DNA of 64,000 bases, taken from assembly GCF_900188025.1 (NCBI RefSeq), contig NZ_FZNO01000001.1, positions 310,001 to 374,000 on the forward strand, in the 5' to 3' direction. The number at the start of each line of letters is the position of its first letter. Position 1 is the stretch's first letter. The notes below the pieces were generated by a model. It had not been told where the DNA came from. It did not search any database and was given only the letters and a program-made list of their open reading frames with translations. Shown one piece after another: positions 25,957 to 33,272 of this stretch. Source of the stretch: Blastococcus mobilis (GTDB lineage Bacteria; Actinomycetota; Actinomycetes; Mycobacteriales; Geodermatophilaceae). Made by a program: the position numbers and the translations under genes.

Positions 25957-27375
25957 ATGGGGGCTACCGTCGGCTGCGTGCGGCTCCCGGACGGACTCGT
26001 CGCGGTGGTCAAGCGCGACTGTCCTACCTGCGTGCTGGTCGAGCCGGTCCTGCGGGCGCTCGGTGCGGCCGTCTGGTGCCAGGACGACGCGGCCTGGTTC
26101 GACGGCGACGACACCAACCTCGAGCTGTCCTACCGGCTGGGGATCGAGACGGTGCCGACCCTGCTGCGCGTCCGGGCCGGGGTGGAGACCGCGAGGGTCG
26201 TCGGCTGGAGCCGCGAGCAGTGGGAGCAGCTCACCGGCGTGTCCGGGCTCGGCCCGGCGCTGCCCGACCACCGGCCCGGCTGCGGCTCGCTCTCGGTCGA
26301 CCCGTTCCGGATCGACGGACTCGAGGCCCGCTACGGCGTCAGCGGGCTGAGCAGCCGGCGAGTGGAGCTCGCCGACGCCGAGGACGAGCACGAGGCGCTG
26401 TTCGACCGCGGCTGGACCGACGGGCTGCCCGTGGTGCCGCCGACGCCCGAGCGGGTGCTGCGCATGCTGCGCGGGACGACGCGGGACCCGCGGGAGGTGG
26501 TGGCCGTCGTGCCGCCCGACCTCGTGGAGTGCACCGTGGAGAAGGTCGCCGTCAACGCGGTGATGGCCGGCTGCCTGCCGGAGTACCTGCCTGTCGTACT
26601 GGCCGCGCTCGAGGCCGCGACGTCGGAGGAGTTCGCGCTGCACGGGCTCCTCGCGACCACGCACTTCGCAGGGCCGGTGGTCATCGTCAACGGGCCGGTC
26701 GCGGCGCGGATCGGCATGAACAGCGGGGTGAACGCCCTCGGCCAGGGCAACCGCGCGAACGCGACGATCGGACGCGCGCTCCAGCTCGTCGTGCGCAACG
26801 TCGGCGGCGGCCGGCCAGGGGAGGTCGACCGGGCGGCCATGGGCAATCCGGGCAAGTACACCTTCTGCTTCGCCGAGCGGGAGGAGGACAGCCCGTTCCC
26901 GCCGCTCGCGGCCGACCGCGGTGTCGCCGGAGACGCGGTCACGGTGGTCGCCGGGTCGGGGGTGCAGCCGGTGGTGGACCAGCTCAGCCGCGACCCGGAG
27001 TCGCTGGCTCGCACGTTGGCGGCCTGCCTCCGGGTGAACGCACACCCCAAGCTGCCGGTGGCTTGGGATGCGCTGCTCGTCGTCTCGCCCGAGCACGGGA
27101 GGGTGTTCCGCGAGGCCGGGTGGGACCGTGGACGTCTCCTGGCCGAGCTGGAGCGCCTGCTCCTGCTGCCCGCTGCCGAGCTGGTCCGCGGTGCCGGTGG
27201 CATGGCCGAGGGGGTGCCGGACTCCATGGCGGGCCGAGAGCTACCCAAGTTCCGGCCGGGTGGCCTGCTCGTGGCTCACGCCGGCGGTCCGGCGGGCTTG
27301 TTCAGCGCGATCGTCGGCGGTTGGGTCGGCGGGGAGACGGGCAGCGTTCCCGTGACACGAGAGGTGCGCACATGA
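25957..27375 (+). CDS. Thioredoxin-domain protein fused to a large unrecognised domain; partner of the UGSC selenoprotein
   Basis: About 472 residues. Residues about 10-95 form a thioredoxin-like fold with the redox motif RDCPTCVLVEP and a cis-Pro loop (ETVPTLLRV). The remaining 350 residues carry GWTDGLPVVPPTPERVLRML, GPVVIVNGPVAARIG and GMNSGVNALGQGNRANATIG; I cannot name this domain. The gene ends ATGA with the start of the selenoprotein gene, so the two are translated together; a thiol-selenol redox relay is a natural idea, but inferred. The start is uncertain: ATG 25957 is used, with in-frame GTG/ATG at 25891-25894 and GTG 25978 as alternatives. Confidence 0.82.
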   Translation: MGATVGCVRLPDGLVAVVKRDCPTCVLVEPVLRALGAAVWCQDDAAWFDGDDTNLELSYRLGIETVPTLLRVRAGVETARVVGWSREQWEQLTGVSGLGPALPDHRPGCGSLSVDPFRIDGLEARYGVSGLSSRRVELADAEDEHEALFDRGWTDGLPVVPPTPERVLRMLRGTTRDPREVVAVVPPDLVECTVEKVAVNAVMAGCLPEYLPVVLAALEAATSEEFALHGLLATTHFAGPVVIVNGPVAARIGMNSGVNALGQGNRANATIGRALQLVVRNVGGGRPGEVDRAAMGNPGKYTFCFAEREEDSPFPPLAADRGVAGDAVTVVAGSGVQPVVDQLSRDPESLARTLAACLRVNAHPKLPVAWDALLVVSPEHGRVFREAGWDRGRLLAELERLLLLPAAELVRGAGGMAEGVPDSMAGRELPKFRPGGLLVAHAGGPAGLFSAIVGGWVGGETGSVPVTREVRT

Positions 27376-27884
27376 GAACGGTGCTGGACCCCACCGGGGA
27401 GCGGCAGGCACCCGGCCGTGCGCTCCTGCCCCGTCCGGTCGCGCTGGAAGGGCGCACCGTCGGTCTGCTCGACATCAGCAAGGCCCGCGGCGACGTCGTC
27501 CTCGACCGGCTGGAGCAGCTGCTGACCGCGGACGGTGCTCACGTGCGCCGGTACCGCAAGCCGACGTTCGCCCGTCCCGCCCCGGTGGACCTGCGGCACG
27601 AGATCGCCGAGCAGTGCGAGGTGGTCATCGAGGCGCTCGCCGATTAGGGCTCCTGCACGTCGTGCAGTGTGCACGACATCGCCGACCTGGAGCGCCGCGG
27701 CGTGGTGGCCCTCTTCCTCGCCAGCGAGGCCTTCGCCGAGGCCGCGCGGCTGCAGGGCGAGGCGCTCGGCTTCCCCGCCCCGTTCGTACTCGTGCCCCAC
27801 CCGGTCCAGGACCGGACCGACGACGAGCTCCGCACCATCGCGGAGCGTGTCTACCCCGACGTGGTCGCCGCGCTGACCGCGTGA
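27372..27884 (+). CDS. UGSC-family selenoprotein read through an in-frame UAG (selenocysteine at codon 92)
   Basis: Reading from ATG 27372, codon 92 (27645-27647) is TAG; the same frame continues for 78 codons to TGA at 27882-27884, giving a 170-residue protein. Around the TAG the protein reads EALAD-U-GSCTSCSVHDIAD, the motif after which the UGSC (seleno)protein family is named. Neither half is family-like alone: the motif straddles the stop. A hairpin that could act as bSECIS lies 11 bases downstream of the TAG. The start overlaps the stop of the thioredoxin-domain gene (ATGA). The usual Sec codon is UGA; UAG use was reported for Geodermatophilus and Blastococcus (Mukai et al. 2016, from memory). 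Enzymatic role unknown; GSCTSC suggests selenol/thiol chemistry. A decayed gene is the main alternative, but the conserved second half argues against it. Confidence 0.85.
27659..27677 (+). promoter_or_regulatory. bSECIS-like hairpin for UAG recoding
   Basis: GTCGTGCA (27659-27666) and TGCACGAC (27670-27677) pair perfectly over eight base pairs around a GTG loop (or seven pairs with loop AGTGT). It begins after exactly 11 bases following the UAG, the spacing known for the minimal E. coli bSECIS, and the loop contains the GU that SelB contacts there. A competing stem, CTGCAC/GTGCAG (27653-27667), overlaps it. Codons through it still encode the conserved SCSVHD segment, as a bacterial SECIS must allow. 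Confidence 0.7.
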
Positions 27885-28014
27885 GCGGGCCTCGCGCTCC
27901 TCGCCCCGGCCCTGGTGTCGCCGTCCCAGTGCTGCAGGGTGGGGGCGGCGGCGATGAGGCCGGGATGAGCGCTCGCCGTCTCGTGGCGCGCAGCGGATCG
28001 GGCGCGGGTGACCG

Positions 28015-29943
28015 CTACCGGGCGTCGGTCAGGACGCCGGACAGGAAGTCGGCCAGCTCCTCGTGCCCGTCCAGGGGGAGCACGTGGGCGACGTACTGGT
28101 CCGGTCGGACGACGACCATGCAGCCCGTCTCCCGGTCGATCCCGCGCAGGTCGAAGACGTCGTCGCCCGCCGGGTCGGGGCAGAAGACCTTCTCGTAGTC
28201 GATCAGCCCGAACGTGCCCTTCCTCGGGAGCAGGACCGGCGGCATCGCCTCGACGGCCAGGTCCCGGTGGTTCTGCTGGAAGACGGCGCGGACGTCGATG
28301 AGCGAGTCCGGGTCGGCCCCGGCCGGGGTGTGCCGGGTGATCGGAGACTTCTCCGACCCCAGGAAGTCGCACAGTGCGCGGGCTCCGGAGTCCAGGCTGG
28401 TCGGGTCGCTCCGGTCGGCGAAGACGTAGATGCGCCAGGCGCCGTCGGCCCGGGCGGCGTGGCCCAGCTGCACGGGCTTGGCGTCGGCCAGCCGCACGAC
28501 CGGGGCCGAGTGGAAGCGCATCCCGACGGGGAAGCCCTCCGCGAGGTGCTGGAACTGGGTCCCAGCGGTGATGACCGACGGTGCGTACCTGGTGGCGACG
28601 CCGGCGGTGAAGCGACCCTGGGCGGCGAAGTACCGCTGGAACTCGGCCGGGTCGACGCCCTCGCCCTCCTCCTCACCGGACTCCTTCGGCGGGGCGCTGA
28701 ACATGCGGGCGAACTCGCGGTCGAAGTCGATGAGCTCCTGGGCGATCACCTGGCGCTCCGCGGAGTAGGTGTCCAGCAGTTCCGGCCGGGCGGTGCCCCG
28801 CAGGACGGCGCCCAGCTTCCAGCCGAGGTTCCAGGCGTCGGCCATCGACACGTTCATGCCCTGGCCGGCCTTGGCGCTGTGCGTGTGGCAGGCATCGCCG
28901 GCGATGAACACGCGGGGGACGCGCGAGCCGGTCTCCTCGGCCGGCACGTCGTCGAACTTGTCGCACAGTCGCTGGCCGATCTCGTACACCGACCACCACC
29001 CGACGTCCTTCACCTCGAGGGTGTACGGGTGCAGGACGCGGTTGGCCACCGCCGCGAGCTTCTCCGGCGTGACGCTCCTGTTGTCGAGCATCTCCCGGTC
29101 GCTGACCTGGTCCAGCTCGATGTAGAGCCGGACCAGGTAGCCGCCCTCCCGCGGGATGATGAGGAGGTTGCCCTGGTTCGCCGACAGGATCGCCGACTTG
29201 AGCCGGATGTCCGGGAAGTCGGTCACCGCCAGGACGTCCATGACGCCCCACGACTGGTTCATCGGGTCCCCGACGAGCTCACGGCCGATCGCCGACCGCA
29301 CGCCGCTGCGCGACCCGTCGCATCCGACGACGTACTTGGCGCGGACCGTGGAGGTCCGGCCGGTCTCCTGGAAGTTCTCCAGGTGCTGCAGCGTGACGGT
29401 GACCGGGTGCTCCGCCGAGCTGTCCGAGTCGATGGTGAGCCCGCTGGCGTGGAGGCCGTAGAAGGGTTCCAGCCGGCTGGCGGAGCGCTCCATGTGGTCG
29501 CGCAGGTAGGCGAGCATGCGCGCCTGGTTGACGATGACGTGGGGGAACTCCGACAGCCCGTCCTCGACGTCCTGGATCCGCCCGGTGCGGGTGATCCGGG
29601 TCCGGTCCTCCGGGTCCGGTCGCCAGAAGGAGACCTCGTTGACCCAGTAGCCCTCGGCGACGAGCTGGTCGGCCAGGCCGAACGCCTCGAACATCTCCAC
29701 GGTGCGGCAGGCGACCCCGTCGGCCTGGCCCACCTCGAGCGGACCGTCCCGGCGGTCGATGACCATCGTCCTGATGTCGGGGAAGTTGGCCAGCTGGGCG
29801 GCCAGGACGAGGCCCGCCGGACCGCACCCGACGATCAGGACGTCGACCTCGTCGGGCAGGCCGTCCGGCCGGTCCGCGACGGAGGGGTGCGGCTCCTCGA
29901 TGAAGGGGTCGCCCGGCCGGTATCCGTTGAGGTAGAACTGCAC
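28015..29943 (-). CDS. FAD-binding aromatic monooxygenase (phenol 2-monooxygenase / 3-hydroxybenzoate 4-monooxygenase type)
   Basis: 642 residues. The start QFYLNGYRPGDP and the order of motifs are those of MobA/phenol-hydroxylase enzymes: VDVLIVGCGPAGLVLAAQLA (FAD), VVGCDGSRSGVRSAIG (GD/DG fingerprint), RVFIAGDACHTHSAKAGQG (FAD ribityl), and a C-terminal thioredoxin-like domain from about 470 typical of phenol hydroxylases. It ortho-hydroxylates a phenolic ring with NAD(P)H. GTG 29943 is chosen since AGGGAAA lies just before it and the family begins at this point. It diverges from the IclR gene, its likely regulator. The stop is UAG. Confidence 0.92.
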   Translation of the reverse strand: MQFYLNGYRPGDPFIEEPHPSVADRPDGLPDEVDVLIVGCGPAGLVLAAQLANFPDIRTMVIDRRDGPLEVGQADGVACRTVEMFEAFGLADQLVAEGYWVNEVSFWRPDPEDRTRITRTGRIQDVEDGLSEFPHVIVNQARMLAYLRDHMERSASRLEPFYGLHASGLTIDSDSSAEHPVTVTLQHLENFQETGRTSTVRAKYVVGCDGSRSGVRSAIGRELVGDPMNQSWGVMDVLAVTDFPDIRLKSAILSANQGNLLIIPREGGYLVRLYIELDQVSDREMLDNRSVTPEKLAAVANRVLHPYTLEVKDVGWWSVYEIGQRLCDKFDDVPAEETGSRVPRVFIAGDACHTHSAKAGQGMNVSMADAWNLGWKLGAVLRGTARPELLDTYSAERQVIAQELIDFDREFARMFSAPPKESGEEEGEGVDPAEFQRYFAAQGRFTAGVATRYAPSVITAGTQFQHLAEGFPVGMRFHSAPVVRLADAKPVQLGHAARADGAWRIYVFADRSDPTSLDSGARALCDFLGSEKSPITRHTPAGADPDSLIDVRAVFQQNHRDLAVEAMPPVLLPRKGTFGLIDYEKVFCPDPAGDDVFDLRGIDRETGCMVVVRPDQYVAHVLPLDGHEELADFLSGVLTDAR

Positions 29944-30002
29944 GCTCGTTTCCCTGCCATCCGCGGCCACAGTGTCTGTCGAGTCCTGACGGTGCCCGAC
30001 TT

Positions 30003-30032
30003 ACTGCAGGAAGGGATAGGCTTTTCTGTAGT
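30003..30032. promoter_or_regulatory. Candidate IclR operator (imperfect palindrome)
   Basis: ACTGCAGGAA (30003-30012) and TTTTCTGTAGT (30022-30032) form an inverted repeat with about eight of ten positions matching. It lies between the divergent monooxygenase and IclR genes and touches the IclR start codon, a place suited to autoregulation and control of the monooxygenase. Confidence 0.4.
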
Positions 30033-30792
30033 GAAGAATCGACCGGCGTACGCGATCACCTCCGTCGACTCCGCCCTGCTGCTGGCGAGCCTGCTGCAGC
30101 AGGAAGGGGCGATGCGGGTGACCGACGTCGCCGCGCGCCTGGGGGTCTCGGTGTCGACGGCGCACCGGCTGCTGGGCATGCTCGTCTACCGGGACTTCGC
30201 GGAGCAGCTGCCGGACCGCCGGTACGCCCCCGGCCCCGTCCTGCGTCGTGGTGCGCAGCAGCAGGCGTCGGTCACCACCTTGCGCGAGGTCGCCCTGCCG
30301 CACCTGCGGCGGCTGGTCGATGCGGTGGGGGAGACGGCCAACGCGATGGTCCTGGCCGGCTCGGACGTCCGCTTCGTGGCGACGGTCGAGTGCGATCAGA
30401 TCCTGCGGGTGGGCGACCGCACCGGCCGGACGCTTCCGGCGCATCTCAGCTCGGGCGGCAAGGCGGTGCTGGCCACGCTGGACGACGCGCAGCTCGCCGC
30501 TTCCTTCGAACCCCTGGACGCAGCCACTGCGGCAAGGCTGGACCGGGAGCTGCGCACCATCCGGCGTCGCGGGTTCGCGGTCAACGACCAGGAGACCGAG
30601 GCCGGTCTGACCGCCGTGGGGGTCGCCGTCCCGCCTGCGGGCGGGTTCACCGGTGCCGCGCTCTCCCTGGCCGCGCCCTCGGCGCGGTACTCCCGCGGTC
30701 GGTTGCCGGTCTGGGCGAGCGCGCTGGCCGAGGCTGCCGGCGCCATCGCCCGTGACCTCAGCGAGGGCCCCTCAGGGGAAGGGAAGACGTAG
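30031..30792 (+). CDS. IclR-family transcriptional regulator
   Basis: 253 residues from GTG 30031. The winged HTH is at residues about 8-65 (GAMRVTDVAARLGVSVSTAH, RLLGMLVYRDF). The effector domain has LSSGGKAVLATL, the IclR effector-binding signature, and GFAVNDQETEAGLTAVGVAV. IclR proteins often control aromatic catabolism; the divergent aromatic monooxygenase is the obvious target. An AGGAAGGGATAGG stretch precedes the start. It marks the right end of the catabolic island. Confidence 0.92.
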   Translation: MKNRPAYAITSVDSALLLASLLQQEGAMRVTDVAARLGVSVSTAHRLLGMLVYRDFAEQLPDRRYAPGPVLRRGAQQQASVTTLREVALPHLRRLVDAVGETANAMVLAGSDVRFVATVECDQILRVGDRTGRTLPAHLSSGGKAVLATLDDAQLAASFEPLDAATAARLDRELRTIRRRGFAVNDQETEAGLTAVGVAVPPAGGFTGAALSLAAPSARYSRGRLPVWASALAEAAGAIARDLSEGPSGEGKT

Positions 30793-30811
30793 GTCGCTCA
30801 ACACCATGGCA

Positions 30812-30845
30812 GCGGCCGCGTGGTGGTCGGCCACGGGGCGGCCGC
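30812..30845. terminator. Hairpin between convergent genes, probable bidirectional terminator
   Basis: GCGGCCG-CGTGG (30812-30823) pairs with CCACG...CGGCCGC (30831-30845) around a seven-base loop with a three-base bulge. It is placed between the converging ends of the IclR gene and the phospholipase D gene. No T-run, as is common for GC-rich actinobacterial terminators. Confidence 0.5.
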
Positions 30846-30860
30846 GCCGTCGAGCGCGGT

Positions 30861-33059
30861 TCAGTACATCCGGCGCAGCCGCATGCTGAGTGGCCGGCCA
30901 TCGGGGTCGAGGGCGGACCGGTAGAGGGGGTCGGCGAGCCAGCGACGCCAGATCGGCAGGTGTGGAGCGGGGGCGGGCGTCCAGTGCCGGCGCAGTCGGC
31001 CGGGGGGACGAGGTCCTCTGGGCGCGTGGTGCCAGTCGTCGAGGGCGGCCGCGCTGGCGCGGACGGTGGCGGCGGCTCGGTCGGGGTCGAGCAGGTCGTC
31101 GTCGGAGTCGGTGGCGAGGTGCTCGCGCAGCATCTGCAGGCGCAGTTGCCGGGCGAAGTGCCGGGCGCCGTCGCCCAGGCCGCCGGGATCGCGTGGTTCC
31201 CGGTCGTCGCGTCGTTCGTCGACGACCGCTGCGGCCAGTTCGCTGTCGTGCGTCCAGGATCGGACGTTGAAGTTGTCGCTGCCCACGGCGGCCCACACGT
31301 CGTCGATGATGCAGATCTTGGCGTGGACGTAGATCGGCCGTCCGGTCGCGTTCTCCACGTCGAGGACCTGCACCCGGTCGCCGCCGGCGTGATGGACCAT
31401 CGCCAGCGCCTCGGCATGGCCGTGGCGCGCGGAGGTGCGGTAGGACGAGCCGTCCTGGTCGGGATGGCGGGGGACGACGGCGATCAGGTGCAACCGGGGA
31501 GCGCGCCGCAAGGCCGCGGCGAAGACCCGGGCGACGTCGACCGACCACAGGTACTGGTCCTCGATGTAGACCAGCCGCTGCGCCCGGACCAGCGCCTTGG
31601 CATAGGCACGGGCGATGCTGCGCTCGCCGCGTGGCGCGAACGGGTACGCCGGCCGGCGCCAGGGGTAGGTGCGCAGCAGCTGCACCGCACAGGTGCCCGC
31701 GGCCGGAGGGTCCTCGGCGGGCTCGGGCAGCGGACGGGCAGTGCGGTCCAGGCCGTGCAGCCGGTCGGGCAGGACGTGCCAGGGCAGCCGCACCAGAGCA
31801 GCCGGATCTCTCCAGCGCTCCCGGAACACCTCCTCGGCGTCGCGGACGACCGGTCCGCGCAGCTCCAGCTGCACGTCGTGCCACGGCACGGTGGGGCCGT
31901 AGACGGATGCGAACGAGGTGCTCTGCGGATCACCGTGATGGGCGGCGTCGTCGCCGCGGCTGTACGCCAGGTCGATCCCGCCCAGGAACGCGACGTCCCG
32001 GCCCGGATGGTCACGGTGGCGCACGACGACCAGCTTCTGGTGATGACTGCCGCGGCTGCGGATCCGCATGTCGAGCAGGATCTGGCCACCTGCTGCCCGC
32101 AGCGCGGCCGCGAGCTGACGGTTCTCCCGGGCCGAGTACGTCAGCTCGCTGGCGTGCGAGCGCCACAGGAGTCCCCGCACCAGCGCTCCACGGGAGGCCG
32201 CCGCGCTCAGCAGCTCGCCCACGGTGCGACCCGTCGTGGTCAGCCGTTCGTCGCTGTCGGCGCGCCAGCCCAGCAGGAGGACCAGATCTCCCGCCTCGGT
32301 GGCGTCGAGCTGCTCGGCCAGAACGGGGAAGTACGACCGGCCGTGCACGAGAGCGCGCACGGCATTGCCCGCGGTGAAGGGCCGCAGCCGGGTGGCGTCG
32401 TTGCCGCGCCCGGTCCCGCTGAGCAGCCAGTCCTCTGGTCCGCGACCGGCCGGCCGCCCCAACCCCAGCGCGTTCTGCAGCGGGGGCAGCAGTTCCTCGG
32501 CGTTGGGCGCCCGGACGACCGGCGCGCCGCCGGGCTCCGGCACCGGCGGCACCGCATCGATCGCGCCACCGAAATCGATCGCGGCGACCGAGCGCAGCGC
32601 GATCGCGGCGACACGACCCGGATGGTGGCGGGCGAGCTCGTCGAACAGGTCGGGGTCGTCCTGTCCGTCATCGCCGATGAGCACCCACCGGCGGTCAGGG
32701 TCGTCGGCCAGCAGATCGCGGAGCACGCGCAGTTTGCCGGCTCGGCTGCCGCGGAACAGGCGGCGGGGGAACCGGCCGGGTCCGGTCAGGTGCAGTGATC
32801 CCGGCGGGTGGGCCCCATCGCGGAGCAAGGTCGCCAGTGGACGCCGAGCCGTCTCGGGCAGGGCGCTGATGTAGTGCACCGGGCAACCTGGCGCGCTGGC
32901 GCGGAGTGCCTGCAGCAGTCCGGACATGCCCAGCACCGAGCGGCGGTCCCAGCTCCGGTGGACGAGCAGGCCATGCAGCCGGCGGGCCACGGCGCGCAAC
33001 GACACGAACGGCAGCTCCCCGTCGAGGTCGTAGACCGCACCGAGGTGGTGGTCAGCCAC
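30861..33059 (-). CDS. App1-type phosphatase domain fused to a phospholipase D-family protein
   Basis: 732 residues. The first 160 resemble the DUF2183/App1 phosphatidate phosphatase (HAD-like) domain: VYDLDGELPF keeps the DxD, SALPETARRPLATLL is the conserved Ser block and KLRVLRDLL with WVLIGDDGQDDPDLFDELA is the Lys and acidic block. The rest is a phospholipase D with two HKD-type motifs, HHQKLVVVRHRD (339-350) and YVHAKICIIDD (577-587). Both lipid-handling activities would sit in one chain; phosphatidic acid made by PLD is the App1 substrate, so a relay is imaginable. GTG 33059 is the start; no signal peptide. Confidence 0.85.
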   Translation of the reverse strand: MADHHLGAVYDLDGELPFVSLRAVARRLHGLLVHRSWDRRSVLGMSGLLQALRASAPGCPVHYISALPETARRPLATLLRDGAHPPGSLHLTGPGRFPRRLFRGSRAGKLRVLRDLLADDPDRRWVLIGDDGQDDPDLFDELARHHPGRVAAIALRSVAAIDFGGAIDAVPPVPEPGGAPVVRAPNAEELLPPLQNALGLGRPAGRGPEDWLLSGTGRGNDATRLRPFTAGNAVRALVHGRSYFPVLAEQLDATEAGDLVLLLGWRADSDERLTTTGRTVGELLSAAASRGALVRGLLWRSHASELTYSARENRQLAAALRAAGGQILLDMRIRSRGSHHQKLVVVRHRDHPGRDVAFLGGIDLAYSRGDDAAHHGDPQSTSFASVYGPTVPWHDVQLELRGPVVRDAEEVFRERWRDPAALVRLPWHVLPDRLHGLDRTARPLPEPAEDPPAAGTCAVQLLRTYPWRRPAYPFAPRGERSIARAYAKALVRAQRLVYIEDQYLWSVDVARVFAAALRRAPRLHLIAVVPRHPDQDGSSYRTSARHGHAEALAMVHHAGGDRVQVLDVENATGRPIYVHAKICIIDDVWAAVGSDNFNVRSWTHDSELAAAVVDERRDDREPRDPGGLGDGARHFARQLRLQMLREHLATDSDDDLLDPDRAAATVRASAAALDDWHHAPRGPRPPGRLRRHWTPAPAPHLPIWRRWLADPLYRSALDPDGRPLSMRLRRMY

Positions 33060-33272
33060 GGATCGAGCCGGCGGTCGTCGTTCGGTCCCCGGGCCGGCGA
33101 TCCGCCGACCGCACGCGGGCCGGGGACGTCATGCCCCACCCAACCCCAGAGTTGCCCCGCGAGCCACCTGTGCCGGACGGCGATGGGCCATCCCGGACAG
33201 CCGGTCGCCGGGCGCCGCTGACCCCGGGAGACGGGGAGCGCCCGGAACCCGGAGACTGCCCTCGTGGCCCTG

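Noticed and set aside
27372-27884. Two separate small genes (27372-27647 and 27669-27884) or a nonsense-mutated pseudogene
   Set aside because: The conserved motif straddles the TAG, both halves are in one frame, a hairpin stands at the correct distance and the TAG replaces exactly the Sec/Cys position.
27885-28014. Terminator between the converging selenoprotein and monooxygenase genes
   Set aside because: No clear stem could be found by eye, although one is expected there.
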